Notes under the pieces: model-generated
Told to the model about the DNA's origin: nothing
The model's database searches: none
The model's input: the letters and a program-made list of their open reading frames with translations, nothing else
Made by a program: the position numbers and the translations under genes
Shown here: positions 1 to 11,293 of the stretch, in pieces
Layout of the letters: every line of letters begins with the position of its first letter
Position numbering within the stretch: the first letter of the stretch is position 1
Origin: Kappaphycus alvarezii
Taxonomy: Eukaryota > Rhodophyta > Florideophyceae > Gigartinales > Solieriaceae
NCBI GenBank assembly: GCA_002205965.3
Contig: NADL03000704.1
Coordinates: 1-64,000 of the forward strand
Direction: 5' to 3'
DNA: 64,000 nt

Positions 1-2789
1 CAAGAGACCATTCGTTGTGGAGACAGATGCCTCAGAACGGTCTTTGGGTGCCATTTTGTCCCAAAAAGACGAAAACGAAGACTACACCCTGTTCAATTCG
101 CAAGTCGCACTCTGAATGATGCGGAAAAGAGATACTCAGTCTGCGAAAAGAAGCGCTAGCTGTCGTCTTCGCACTGAAAAAGTTTCGTGTTTACCTTTTA
201 TCACTCGAGAAATTTGTCTTGATAACTGATCACCAGGCACTTAAGACAGCATTCCAAAAGAAAGATGTACATCACCGCTTGGCCCGATGGCTCGACATTT
301 TCGCAGAATATCGGTTTGAAATTGTGTATAGGCCCGGACGCAATAATCAGCCTGCCGATTACCTATCCCGCTTGAGGGATCCATTGATTCCAAATGAAAA
401 AGCTTCCGAGACATCGTCGGAGTTGCCGAAGTTCAAGTGCCGATCGATAACGAGTACGAAGCTTATATTCACGGACTTATTAAATTCCTTGATGGACTAG
501 AAATGAGAAAGGTTGATCTCGAACACAGAAATTGGGTACGCAGGAACCAAAAGGCCTTTACATTGTGGAATGGGAAACTCTTCCGACACACAAAAGCCGG
601 TCCTCGACTAGTGGCCCCTTTGAAAGAAAGAATCAAGATCTTGAGGACTTTTCATGATGAGTTAGGGCATTGGGATCTCGAAACAACCAAAAAATTCATT
701 ACGGAGAGATTCTGGTGGCCCAGTATCCATAAGGACGTCTATAATTTCGTGAAAAGCTGTGACAACTGTCAAAAATTCACTCCGATACGAAAGTATAAGA
801 CAACCCTAAGCTTCCCAGTTTCCGCTCTCTTTGAAACCTTCTCAATTGACTTTGCCGGCCCATTCAAGGAAACCTCTTCCGGAAACAAATACCTCCTTAT
901 AGGGGTGGAACATCTTACTGGATGGCCAATAGCAGTTGCAGTTGAGGAGGCCAATGCTGAGGTGGTCCTGAGATTCATCGAAAAAGAAATAATTGAACCG
1001 TTTGGTCTTCCAAAAAGGATCATCTCAGATAACGCCCTTTGTTTTACTGCAACTTCACTGCTTCGTTTTTGGAGAGAAGGGATTCAGCTGAAGACAGTTC
1101 TCGCATACGCTCCTATGTCAAACGGTAAAGCGGAGAGGATGGTTGGAACCATCAAACGAGCAATATCGAAAACTATGTCGAGAATGAAATCCAGTGGGAA
1201 GATGCCTTACCAAAAGTGTTATACGGCTATCGTCGAAGAAGAGGAAGAAGCGGACGGTCACCATTCGAGCTAATGTACGGAAGGGCTCCTAGAATGTTAC
1301 AGAGAGACATGGAAACAAATATTATCGATGAAGAGAGTAGAGAAGTCGAACTACTGGCCACTGAAGGCTGGAGATCACACCGCGCGCTAACACAGACAAG
1401 AAATAAGAATGAAGAGCCTCCAGTCCAAACCTTTCCAGTCGGCTCTAAAGTACTTGTAGTACATGGGAAAGCAATGCAGCAGGCTGTGAAGTGGCCGGCC
1501 TTCCAAACAAAGTACTCGAATCCTTGCGTCGTCACGGAGGAAAGACACCCGCACTATAAGCTATGTTCAAGCTCAGGGAAGAGATCAAGGAGGGCCATCC
1601 ATGCACGTCGTCTAGTCCCTTACCATCAGAGGCCTGAAGAATTCCTTCTCACACAGGACTATGCGCAACCACGGGGCATACTCATCTTTAACTATAGAAT
1701 GATTCCTATGGGAGGAAAAAGGGCCTGGGAATGGATCATCTCGATTACGCGTGACTACTACGAACTCCACGTAATCGTCCATTTCTACATTAATATATGC
1801 CTATGTTTTCGTACGTTGAACGGACCATTGCTACCTCAAGAAGATTTCCGACTATTGATCAATTCTATTCTCATTCCAAAACGGAAGGTTCACGGAAGCA
1901 GGTCCAGAGTTTGTGGAAGTCATATATCATTACTCTATAGGAAGGTATGGAATGGTAGCTATCGGAGACTTGTCGCAAACATATCTGAACATTATCCGTC
2001 CGGTTTACGTATTCTTAAGAACAACCAAGATGTGCGACTGAGAGGTTACAGCTTGCCCCCTGATATGGAATATCGACTGGTCCCATATCCTCTATGGGAA
2101 CCTTACGTTGCTCCGCTCAGAAACACAACCTCAGCCGAAGACCAGGATCCTCCCGAGGCCGTGATGATGATACGAGCTGGACCATCAAGTGATCGGGGCG
2201 GATCATCGAAGAGGGCAAGGCGTCGGGAGCAGCGAGGAAGATCGCCAAGAAGATCGCCTCAAACACCGCCTAGTCTCCCAAGGGGAAACTATGCATCCTT
2301 AATTATTGGACGGCTACCAATTAGACGTTGGCTTCGCGAAATGACAGAGGACCCACGAGAAGCAGAAGTAATTTCCTTTTTTGCAATTAGTATTTGCATG
2401 TGCTTCCAGACCATTCACGGGGCGCACCTTACTCGTGAGGACTCAGTCCTTATGTTGCGAGTTTTTTTTCCTTCAGATACCCGTTTCTGGACCCGTTGCC
2501 AGAAAAGTTTGCATACTACGTTTATTACCTCACATTTGGAAGGTTTGGAGAAGTGAAACGGGAGGAGCTCATTAGAGAACACTATGAAACTATACGCCGA
2601 ATCTACGAAACTCTTGACCAAGGAGATGAGCCGGTCATCGCACGGTACACACTCTCTCATCATATTGGAAATGAGCTACTACCATATCCTTATAGTGAAC
2701 CCTATACTCTCCCTGATGAATGGATAGAACTCCCACAAGAACAACAAGAGCAGTGACGAGCCGGGACGTTCGTCTTGAGCGGGAGGGCG
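1..2789 (+). mobile_element. Ty3/gypsy-type LTR element fossil, 3' internal part (RNase H, integrase, extra C-terminal region)
   Basis: The window opens inside the polymerase region. Roughly 1-400 reads as RNase H (VETDAS near the start, ITDHQALKTAF, then VYRPGRNNQPADYLSR). About 440-1300 reads as integrase: a zinc-binding region ending CDNCQKF, then a core with SIDFAGP, ISDN and APMSNGKAERM. After the integrase C-terminal part (about 1300-1650), coding-like sequence continues to about 2755. That region contains two related modules and is not part of a standard gypsy polyprotein. A purine-rich stretch at about 2776-2789 precedes the 3' LTR and could be the polypurine tract. The element is broken in a few places and its 5' part lies outside the window. 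Family call is firm; lineage within Ty3/gypsy is not assigned. Confidence 0.9.
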
Positions 2790-3509
2790 TGATGTGCACA
2801 AATTCGCACACGAAAAAATCTAGATGAGGACCATAATTGTATACAGTATTGGAACTGGGAAGATATTTTTACAGTTTTTGAATTTGCAAGATATTTTTAA
2901 TTTGGGTGAGTGTGGCAAATTCATCGGTTGATTTTTTATTTTAGGACACGCTGTCATAGTGGATGTCAGTACAGTTCTAGGTTGTGGGTGATACTACGAG
3001 TGACTCTGAAAGGTCTATATAATGGCCACATCAATTCCCACCCCTGGCCGATGGGTGGCTGGCATGGGTATGGCACCTAGATATTTACCTTGAGGAAATA
3101 TCTTCTAATGGTCTCTCTGGTTCACACGATTCCCGTGAATGCATTTTATGGTATTTAGTATGTTTGATTGAGACTTTAGGATTAGCCGAAAGGTCTATAT
3201 AAGCTGAGTAAAGTGCTTCCTCCTTGAGAGGTCAAGCAAGTTGGCAGACAACTTCAGGTCAAGCTCCGAGTAGTAGGAAGTTGAGAGTCAACTTCAGACC
3301 CTAGAAAACTTTTTCCTAAGCTGGTCGCAGAGCATCAGTGGTAGACCCTGCCCCTTTTATACTTGCTTGTAGCCCTCTCAACTCTCTCCCATATACACTC
3401 CTTTTTATTTGTTCAACTATACCACGGTAGCACTTTTGTCGCTCGCAACACCTCCGTCTTGGGGTAGTTGGTTCTAAGTATCTCTTCTCCCGACGATTTA
3501 CCCCTATCA
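2790..3509 (+). repeat. 3' LTR of the gypsy fossil, with two TATA-like boxes
   Basis: The LTR is taken to start at TGATGTG just after the purine-rich tract and to end at CTATCA. The 3' end is supported by two other copies that stop at the same CTATCA (37558 and 46790) with unrelated flanks. Two near-identical promoter-like strings, GAAAGGTCTATATAA, lie about 180 bp apart at roughly 3009-3023 and 3189-3203. The second is followed by a region well conserved in all three copies, which suggests the transcription start and R region. The 5' boundary is less certain than the 3' one. Confidence 0.75.
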
Positions 3510-5655
3510 CAACTCTTGCAAAAAAACCCATTAATTAAAATACAACAGTAAATGATAAGTGTAAACGGTACAGAACGAAACTAAATCAGCGGCAGTCAAT
3601 GGCTTCAAACGCCGCCGTACTCAGAATGCCCCGATTCCGCCTCAAAGGGATGGCTGCATTACTGCCAGTGATCCCAATGCCCAGTCCGTCACCCCTCCGC
3701 TCCCTGCTACACCCAGCGACATCAACCCATGCAGTCCCCTTGAACATATTCCCGCCCCGATGCCGACATGGATCCTGACACATGAATCTCCCTGCCGTAA
3801 ATCAAATTTCAGATTTGTCCAGCTCCCAATCTGCTCCCGACCCGCCAATCATATCCCAATTACCGGATCCAACGCTGTCATCCCTCACCTTCCATTCCCT
3901 CTTTTCCACCGCCTTCTCTGTTCTCACATTCCTCGTCCAGTCCAAGCGGCGGCTTACGAGCTATACTTCGCGGCCTTGTACAGAGTTGTATCTGTTCCCT
4001 CGCCAACGAACAGGGCTCGAGTCGTCCTGGAACTTCTTGCCATACCGAAGCTAGTTTTCCGACAAAACCGTCTCCGCGCTCTTGGCCATCGTCGCCGTGA
4101 AATTTGCTCCGGCCTTACTGACCACATCCGCATGGCTTCCCGCCGCCTCTATGCTGGCCTCTTCGACGAGGCTACCTCCTCGTTCACCTCTACCCTCCCC
4201 TCTCAGACTGCATATTCTCTGCCCTCGCCTGCTCTGACACAGCCCTTCGCAGATGCCGACGTTTCCTCCCCGGGGCAGCCCTTTCCAGGCAATCGCATCC
4301 CTTCTCCAAGTTGATCCCCCACTTTACCCCAGCGAAACTACCTTTCAGTCCTTGGCTTCTCTCCATCGCACGCCGCCTGGTCCTATCTCTCCATGGCCCC
4401 ACTTCGTTTGTCACCACCGCTCAAGTTCTCTGTCTCGGACGTCCGCTATTCATGGCTTGGGCCCTTCAACCGCTCCTGGGTCCGATGGTCTGTTCCTAGT
4501 GTTCCTGCAAATGTTACTCCACCCGTCAGGGGGAACAACGCTCGATAGAGATTGTATTCATGCTCTGACAAAGTTTCTCAACCTATGCTTGAACGCGAAC
4601 TGCCGGCCGCATGCCGCCCGTACTTCTCCGGAGGCCGTCTCCCTGCGCTGGCGGAATCAAACGGGAAAATCCGTCCTATCGCAGTCGGGCTTCTTTTCTG
4701 GGGCATAATTTCTAGGCTCTCGGCGCACAATGCCTCCCCCTTCCTTCTCTCATACCTTTTGCCCCATCAGCTGGGGTTCGGCATCAAGAACTGTACCGAT
4801 GCGATCATTCACTCCGTTCGTTGTGTTTCCAAACGCCAGGAGTTCCACGAACCAGTGTTGGTCAGATTGACACCCACAAGGCTTTCAATTAAAGTTTCAG
4901 TTAGCGCATTCTTGAAGCGGTATTAAGGTATGCCTAGGGTCTTGCATGTTAGGCGCAATATTCTACCGTTCCTCTAAAGAGCTTATTTCCGCACCCTACT
5001 AAGTCTATATTGCCCAGAGCACTCCGCAAGGGGATTCCCTCGGTCCCTTGCTCTTTGCTCCTACTCTTCATCCTCTCTTGCTCACGTTACGAGAGAAGTT
5101 CTCCCTGCTCTGAATGCATGGTATGCAAATGACGGAAACATTTCCCTTCCGCGTTCCCAAGTCTCTGCCGCCGTGCGTTTTATCCGGATCGAAGAGGGTC
5201 CACTTGGATTCCAGCTGAACATTTCCAAACCCCAAGTTTGCTGTTTCTCCCATTCCCACATCCCTTCATCACTTCCCTGCCCCTTTTCTGTACCCCTCCG
5301 TTTTGCTGTGGTGGAATCTCTAATTGGTTTTGATACGTTTGTTTCCGAGTTCTTCACTGAACATCAATCCGCCGTGGACCATATCTTCCAATATCTCCCA
5401 GCTTTCGACAATGCACAATTGGCTTTACATCTCCACCGATTCTGCGCGAATGGCTCTAAGGTCATGCACTCGATGCCTAGGTTTCCCCGCACCCAATCTG
5501 CGGTACCCCGACAGGATAAATCAAAAGCGGAGGAAAGCATTCAACTAGTAGCAGTTGCCCTTTCCGGACTGGGCCTGGCTCTATGCCTCTCTTCCCTTTT
5601 CAATAGGGGGTTTTGGTCCTCCGCAAACGTCGGACATTACGGAGGCTGCTTACGT
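3510..5655 (+). mobile_element. LINE family C, truncated and decayed copy (C1)
   Basis: LINE homology starts near 3587 at the end of ORF1 (the stretch before the conserved ATGA at 3782-3785). It continues through the ORF2 N-terminal region (IPRPVQAAAYELYFAALYRVVS-like), RT motifs and the post-RT thumb, and stops near 5655. Several frameshifts and stops scatter the coding frame over all three frames, so this is a pseudogene. Bases about 3510-3586 are a non-LINE leader shared with the copy starting near 33915, so both copies have the same 5' breakpoint. The zinc knuckle and endonuclease are absent. Confidence 0.8.
3782..3785 (+). promoter_or_regulatory. ORF1/ORF2 stop-start overlap (ATGA) of LINE C1
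   Basis: ORF1 ends in TGA and ORF2 starts with ATG in the same four bases. The same arrangement occurs at 34201-34204 and 62681-62684, and in family F at 7126-7129. An 11-base version (ATGACCAGTAG) occurs at 23271-23281 and on the minus strand at 59320-59330. This suggests translation of ORF2 by termination and re-initiation; the mechanism is inferred. Confidence 0.6.
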
Positions 5656-5720
5656 GTTGAGAAACGTTAACCACTGAGCCACATGCGCTGGCTCTCTGTA
5701 CCACTGAGCGGACCTCAGCA
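5652..5720 (-). other. tRNA-like A-box fragment, possible SINE head
   Basis: Read on the minus strand, this junction sequence contains TGGCTCAGTGGTTAACG, which matches a tRNA A box. A second partial repeat (CGCTCAGTGGTACAG) lies next to it. No B box or cloverleaf follows, because the sequence runs directly into LINE C1. A truncated tRNA-derived SINE or a chance match are both possible. Confidence 0.25.
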
Positions 5721-5907
5721 TATATGACTCAATACCCTCCTCGCCCAGAGGCATTAAACTTATTCAGGGCATAGGGCAACAAGATCGAACACTTCGAAAT
5801 CTCTCCAAAACAAACATTTTTCCAACAATTAACCTCACCACCCTCATGCCCCCTTCCCCCTCGGCGCCCGCCGCGCGCCCGCCCGGCGCCCTCCCCGTTC
5901 GGCTTGG
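5721..5907 (+). other. Probable 5' leader of LINE F
   Basis: This is a C-rich stretch directly upstream of the ORF1 start of family F. It has no ORF of its own. It is probably the element's 5' untranslated region, with the first part possibly older flank. No promoter motif could be picked out with confidence. Confidence 0.35.
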
Positions 5908-7129
5908 ATGAGTGCATCGTATACCGCTGTGGTCTCGCTTCCACCCCACCGCCCTCAAACCGCCCCGACCTTCGTGCCCATCACCAAAATCGAGCTTCCA
6001 CGCGTCGACCCTGCGATTGGAGCACGTGTCATGAGCCTCCCGCAGGCTCAAGCGCTAGTTGGCCAACCGGCGAACGCATCTCCTCAGGCCTCGCTCGCGC
6101 CCGAGAGCAAGGCGCCTTCGGCTCTGCCGCCTCCGGCCGCCTCAACCCGCGCACCGGAGACTTGGAGCCCACGCCGCATCCTGCCCCACAGCTCGCCGAT
6201 CTGGGCATTGCCACGACCCCGACCATTCTTTCGCCTCGTTCGAAGCCGCACAACAATTATTACGCGAGGCTGCGGCCCTGGCCGACACCTCGCTCCCCCA
6301 GCACGTCCTCATACCCCACCTCGGGAATTGGGCGTATATTTACTTCCCGGACGCCGCCGGGACTGCAATCTTCCCTATTTTGGCCCAGCTCCGCTGCTTC
6401 TTCCCCGGTCTGCAGTTCACTCAGTCGTCGATCGCTTCCACCGCCGCATCACTGGACGATTTCACTGCCCAGGGCGTGTCCACATGTCTCAGCCGCGAGG
6501 CCACCCGCTTGCTTGATATGAACCTGCGCTCATGGGTCCTCCCCTACGTCTGCACGGCCCTCGCAACGACGCTCTGTCACCACGCCCGCGATGTCATCGA
6601 CACCCGTCGTGCCGCCCTCACCCGCCCCTCACCCACCCAACCCAAGAGCCCCGTCCCACCCAAGATCCCCGTAAATCCCGCCCGGTCAGCCGTTGTGAGC
6701 CCCGCTCACCCCACCGCCAATGCCCCGAACAACCCGCCCCCACCTCAACAAGCGCCCCAACGCGCTTCCGGCCTCCTCCTCCGCCCCTCCCGCCCCCGGG
6801 CCCGCCCCTCAACAATCCCCGGACCTCACCCTGCAATCCCCGGGCTCTTCCCCCTCGGCGACCAAACCCCGCTGCGCGGCAACCGAAGAGGCCCCCGCGG
6901 CGGAGTTCCTTATGGTGCCCACCGCAACACCGAAGCCCACGGCCGTTCTTCCCCCACTATCGCCTCCTCGGCGCCACAGGGTCAGGAGTCCGCCACACCC
7001 GCTGCCATGCCGCCGTCGTCCGCAGGCATGGAAGATGTCCCACCTCCAGCCCAGGGACCCGCACAAGACCCCGCTGCCCCTCTCTCCAGCTGTCGGCGCG
7101 TCCGGAATAGAAGGAGTGCGGTCGCATGA
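5908..7129 (+). pseudogene. LINE family F ORF1, proline-rich
   Basis: ORF1 starts at an ATG (MSASYTAVVSLPPHRPQ) and ends with TGA at 7127-7129. The N-terminal part and the rest lie in different frames, with a shift near 6215-6235. The middle part (HVLIPHLGNWAYIYFPDAAG onward) looks like a compact folded domain. The C-terminal third is very rich in proline, alanine and arginine and probably disordered, a common trait of LINE nucleic-acid chaperones. No zinc knuckle or RRM motif is visible. Strong GC content creates long antisense and out-of-frame ORFs here, which I treat as shadows. Confidence 0.6.
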
Positions 7130-8395
7130 CGACTCCTTCGCCTAAGCGTCCTCCTCAAGGACATCGCCACCCTACCCCCTCCTACCCTCTCCTCTGCATC
7201 TCCCTTACCAAGCCCCAAAGACATCTTCCGCACCCCATACCGGGAAATGGACATCTTCCAGGATATCCCATTCCCATGTCTCAAGCCGTTCACACTCCTA
7301 TTTATCAAGCTGGTCCAAGCCGCCGCCAACGCAAGGGGGGACGAGGCCACCTACCGTGCCTTCCTGCACCTCCACATGCTGCCAACCGCTGTCCTCCGCC
7401 GCAGCTTGCGCTGCGAGGATGGCTGGTAGTATAACAAATGTCAACGGGCCACACTAGTTGCCCGAATCCGGCCCGCCCATACTGAAGCTGAGTGGAACGC
7501 ACTGTGGTTTGAAGCCCTTCGCGCCCATGAAGCTCGCTCTGAGTGGATCCAGCACCACCGCCCTGCTTACGGCTCAGGCTCCAGCGGCGCACGGCGCGCC
7601 AGTCTCGCTGAAGCCCTTTGTACAGGTTGTCTGGAAAACCATGGGATAGACCGGATATATCTTCCAAGAGTAAAACACCCAAACCTTTTCCCCTTTGTAC
7701 AGACGCCCACTACGGAAAGGCCATGCGGTCCCTGCACAACGCTCCGCTAGCCAATGTGAATGACCCGCACACCATCCAAGTGCTGCGTTATCTTCACCCC
7801 GCGCCCCCCCGCCCGATCACGCCTATTCCTGAAGACAGCCTTCCTTCTCCACCAACAATCACGGCAGTCGCCGTGGAGCAGGCTTTACGAGGTATTTCTC
7901 GTGATACGACCGCGGGACTGGACCGCACGCCGGCGCGCTGGTTCTACTTGCTACTTAAAACATCGGTCTGCCCGGCCGCTGGGGTGACAGGGAAAAGTGC
8001 GCTTACGAAGTTGGTGCCGCGGATCGCGTGTGTGGAACTGCAGACACGCGAGTGTGTGGAACTGCCGGACTCGGTCCTCCCCCTGCTGGCTGCCGCAACA
8101 TTACTCCCGCTACGGCTGAAACCGGACAAAATCCGTCCCATCGCTATGGGATCGGTCCTCCGCCGCATTATCACCAAGATGCTGCTGCCGGGCGCCATTA
8201 ATGACTCTCGAGACTTCCTCGCGCCATTCCAAACGGCCAAGGGAATCAAGGCCGGGATGGACGCGGTCATCCATGACACCCGCACCCTGCTTCGCCGTTT
8301 CTATGGTGCTCCACATGTTTCCACTGTTCTCATTGACGCCCACAACGCTTTTATCGGCGTTGATCGCCAGTCAATGCTGCGTCATCTTCCAGCAC
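7126..8395 (+). pseudogene. LINE family F ORF2, N-terminal part and start of RT
   Basis: ORF2 starts at the ATG overlapping the ORF1 stop. It contains a conserved N-terminal segment (YREMDIFQDIPFPCLKPF, LPTAVLRRSLR), then SRDTTAGLDRTPARWFY, DKIRPIAMGSVLRR and RT motif A (LIDAHNAF). At least one frameshift and one stop break it. A 68-bp LINE tail is inserted at 7626-7693. The sequence stops just after motif A near 8395, where a family A element begins. A second copy lies on the minus strand at 51645-53028 and confirms the family. Confidence 0.75.
7617..7702 (+). mobile_element. LINE A micro-insertion (68 bp) with 9-bp target duplication
   Basis: The 68-bp body (7626-7693) is nothing but the 3' end of LINE A: the VTTGTCTGG block, the ATATATCTTCCAAGAG block, the ACACCCAAACC block and terminal CCCC. 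TTTGTACAG flanks it on both sides (7617-7625 and 7694-7702). Removing one flank and the body restores the family F reading across the site (...SLAEAL then CTDAHYGKAM). Confidence 0.85.
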
Positions 8396-9224
8396 GTCGT
8401 TCAGGAGTACGGTAGTGACCCAGCATATGGGTTATTGACTGTCGATCTCAAGAACGCTTTTAATATGTGCAGCAGACCCGCTTTTCTGACCGCGGTGAGA
8501 CAGCTATTCCCAGAGTTACAGCCTTGGGTCTCATATTGCTATGCAAACGAGCCCGCATTCCTGTGGATAGGTAGTCACACAATAAGAAGCGTCTGCGGGA
8601 CCCAACAGGGAGACAACCTTGGAGGCCTGCTCTTCGACCTGGTGCTACACCCTATTATCCTCAAAATACAAGAACTCTTCAGCTCAGAGGAAGGGGAAAA
8701 CAGAGATTTGGCAAAGTTGTTACTTCAACTGTGGTACCACGATGACGGGTACATTATCGGGCCCCACGACCAACTCGTCAAAGCCATCGAAGTACTTCGC
8801 TCCGTGGATGCTGAAAGCCGAGGACTGCACTTGTCGCTGCCGAAGTGCACCGTCTGGTGGCCTACAGCCCCTCCAGGGTCAGTACAGAGTCTCTACCCAG
8901 ACGTGATTAAGCAACAGTACAGCGAGGGTACTTCCGTCCTGAACGCCGCTGTCGGTACTAAGGAATACACCACACAGTCCTTCACGAACCATGTCTTATC
9001 TCTCAGACCATTCCTCGAGACCATTGCTGACCTTGAGAATAGGCAAGTGGCATCCCAGCTACTGCGTAACTGTTTTGGCGTTTGCAAAGTAGGCTATTTG
9101 TTGCGGGTAGTGCCCCGTCTTGCACCGGAGAAGGAGTGGAAAAGTTCGACAGGAGGATGGAAGAATGTGTTCGAAATTTGGCAAGGGTAGTACTAGACTC
9201 GGAAGTTTTCCGAGAACTCCAGCT

Positions 9225-9788
9225 GCCGGTGTGAAAACTGACCAAATATTTTAATCTCTATCCCGGTGTCCTACAGTGATGCTGAATTGTGGAGCAATAT
9301 TTTTATTGAGGCCCACAATTCATATTTATTGTGAATCATCAAGGAATAATTTTATCTATTTTACACTGGCACTATTTTATGCTGAATTCAGTGTGAAGTA
9401 ATTTTTATGTCCTACAGTTGGGTTTTTATATTATACAGGCTATAATTGTTGCATTTATGATGCCAACAAATTATTATCTGGATGATTGCTTACCTGGAAA
9501 ATACTGCAATAATTATTGCTGAGCCTGAATTATGTCTACCAAAATTATTGAACGGCTCATCTGATTTTTGTAGCAGATTCACCCTGGTGTAGAGTATAAG
9601 TAGTCTAGGTTGTTAGAAATATTTTTACATCCTCGGGCTATCGAAATATTCCCCTCGATCAGATATTATTAAATTTGGTTTTCTATTCATTATTCATTCT
9701 AAGTCCGATTGTGGCATTTATTTATTTATTCAAGTTGGAACTTATTATTATTATTTGGATCTACCTATCCCAATTATTTAGCAGCCGG
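9225..9788 (+). mobile_element. Solo LTR, copia-type, 554 bp, inserted in LINE A-i
   Basis: The LTR runs 9230-9783, starts TGTGAAAA and ends AGCA. GCCGG flanks it on both sides (9225-9229, 9784-9788). Closing the duplication restores the LINE reading (ELQLPVKP). The sequence is closely similar over its whole length to the solo LTR at 56828-57381 and more distantly to the 5' LTR of the copia fossil at 40033. It appears young. No internal region remains, so it probably formed by LTR-LTR recombination. Confidence 0.9.
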
Positions 9789-10822
9789 TCAAACCCAAGC
9801 ACAAGAAAAATCCATCTCTTGGGATCGGACTCACCTCCGCGAAGAACATCGCGGCTGCGGCATTCTTGGCTTCTAGCTCGTCATCTAGCGAGCTTTGCAA
9901 GACCTTGCGCCCAACTCCTATTAAGGAGCTGGGACCATACAAAGCAGCTGCAGAAGCCCATCGGAAGTGGTCGACCTCTCGCCTGCCGTCTAAGACTATC
10001 CCGTTCAGTGTAATTTGCTCGCAAAAAACACCATCGCAAAAGACGCTGACGGACGCAATCCATGAAGCAGTGCAAGAACGAATTCCTCTTGTAGGTTCGA
10101 GGAGGCAGGCGTTTCGCGCGTCTATGGCCCTTCCGAGAGCTACGGAATGGGTGTAATGTCCCCCATGCCCCGGACTACAGACAAGCATTGAACCTCGAGA
10201 ATTCTCGGTGTGGCTTCAATACTACTGTCAAGTCCCACTTTTTCACCCTGGCACGCCACGCCCGAGAAGGAATTGCCCGGACACCCTCGATGCACATGGC
10301 GATCATCTCATGCACTCCCTGCATGGAGCCCACAAGATCAACCGACATGATCCCCAAGTAAACCTTCTGGCAAAAGACCTCGCAAGAGCTGCTCGTCATC
10401 ATGTCGTAGAGCCACGCAATGGTCTCCACGGCACGAGATCAGACATCCAGGCAATGGGAAGCAGCGGAGGGACCGACTTTTTTTGATGTTACCTTTGTGA
10501 ATCCCCTCGCTCCCTCCAACAGGAGAGTGAGGGCCTTCCACCCGATGTCCTCTCTGAATGCGGCGCGAAATGCAAAGCAGAAAAGATATCAATCCTTTAT
10601 CGCGACCTCCACCAGAGGTAGGCTCGTGCCTGTGCCAATCTCCACTTTTGGAGGGTGGCACCCGGATGCATGTGCAGTGCTAAATGACGTGGCAAGGAAC
10701 GTGGCGGTGAGGGCACTGGAGACGTACGGAAAGGTTCGGGGGGTTTTGATGCAAAGGCACGCCGCAGCAGCCGTCATGTCCAATGCGGCCTGCTTGATGG
10801 CTGGCCTGAAGGCAGCATTTTA

Positions 10823-10950
10823 GGGAGCGCAATTACTTCCCCGTTACTGTGTCGGTATACCCTTTTTGAATTGATTGCGGTTGTCTGGAAAACCATGGGA
10901 TAGACCGGATATATCTTCCAAGAGTAAAACACCCAAAACTTTCCCCCTTA
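10823..10950 (+). other. LINE A 3' UTR and terminal tail, reference copy
   Basis: After the ORF2 stop come an ACTGTGTCGGTATACC block, a CTTTTTGAATTGATTG block, GGTTGTCTGGAAAACC, GGATATATCTTCCAAGAG, ACACCCAAAAC and TTTCCCCC. All the short tail insertions in the window are made from the last 42 to about 130 bases of this block. It is the likely RT recognition region for target-primed reverse transcription. Confidence 0.8.
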
Positions 10951-11293
10951 AACAGAGCACCCAACTAAGCGGGTGGTCCTATCACGGTACTTTGTGCCAA
11001 CCCTCAGGACTGCGGTCCTGTTTTCTATCTTTTCCATTGGCTGTGAAGAGGGGGGAATGATGGGATAGTTTACCTCGTCATCTGACACTTCTAGCGGGGG
11101 AATCTAAATGTATTTTGGAAAGACAATTTTGATATCGATGTGGAACGGTGAGCTGAGCTGGTCGACCTAATCGAAAGTCCATTTTTCTGAGCCTTTTCAG
11201 CTTGAGAGGAGATTCCATGTTCGGGCACGAAGGTCAATCACTGATTGGCCTCGATAAAAGCGACAGAGTATAACGAGAGCGCTTTGAATAGAG
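10951..11293. other. No gene recognised
   Basis: This spacer between two LINE A tails holds no supported ORF. It contains a GC-rich direct flank of the A-i tail and no repeat I can name. Confidence 0.4.

Larger units (their letters stand above)
8395..10950 (+). mobile_element. LINE family A, 5'-truncated copy (A-i): RT, zinc knuckle, RLE and 3' UTR
   Basis: The copy starts just before RT motif A (TVDLKNAFNMCSR). It carries GTQQGDNLGG, the YHDD catalytic box (WYHDDGYIIG), the KCTVWWPTAP motif, a zinc-knuckle region (CPDTLDAHGDHLMHS, last Cys lost) and the RLE core (RSDIQAMG...TDFFDVTF). It ends with the family-typical GGWHPDA and AAAAVMSNAACL motifs and a stop at 10820-10822. Frameshifts and stops are present (for example one at the T run near 10480). 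A copia-type solo LTR splits it at 9230-9783. The 3' UTR, about 10823-10950, ends in the shared tail TTTCCCCCTT. Confidence 0.88.

Noticed and set aside
5652-5720. A possible tRNA gene on the minus strand.
   Set aside because: Only an A-box-like string is present; there is no B box and no cloverleaf.
6029-7350. Long antisense and alternative-frame ORFs over LINE F ORF1.
   Set aside because: They are low-complexity products of the GC-rich proline-coding frame and match no family.
9881-10188. Minus-strand ORFs over LINE A-i.
   Set aside because: They mirror the plus-strand LINE frame and carry no motif of their own.
10850-10885. The LINE A 3' UTR block (CCCTTTTTGAATTGATTGCG and GGTTGTCT) resembles the Oikopleura spliced leader as I recall it.
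   Set aside because: It lies in the middle of a LINE 3' UTR, is not followed by a conserved splice donor and Sm site, and varies between copies. I take it as chance.
10935-10950. The terminal CCCCCTT as a telomere-like repeat or telomere-targeted insertion.
   Set aside because: No tandem CCCCCTAA-type repeats occur at any junction; targets are internal sequences of other repeats.
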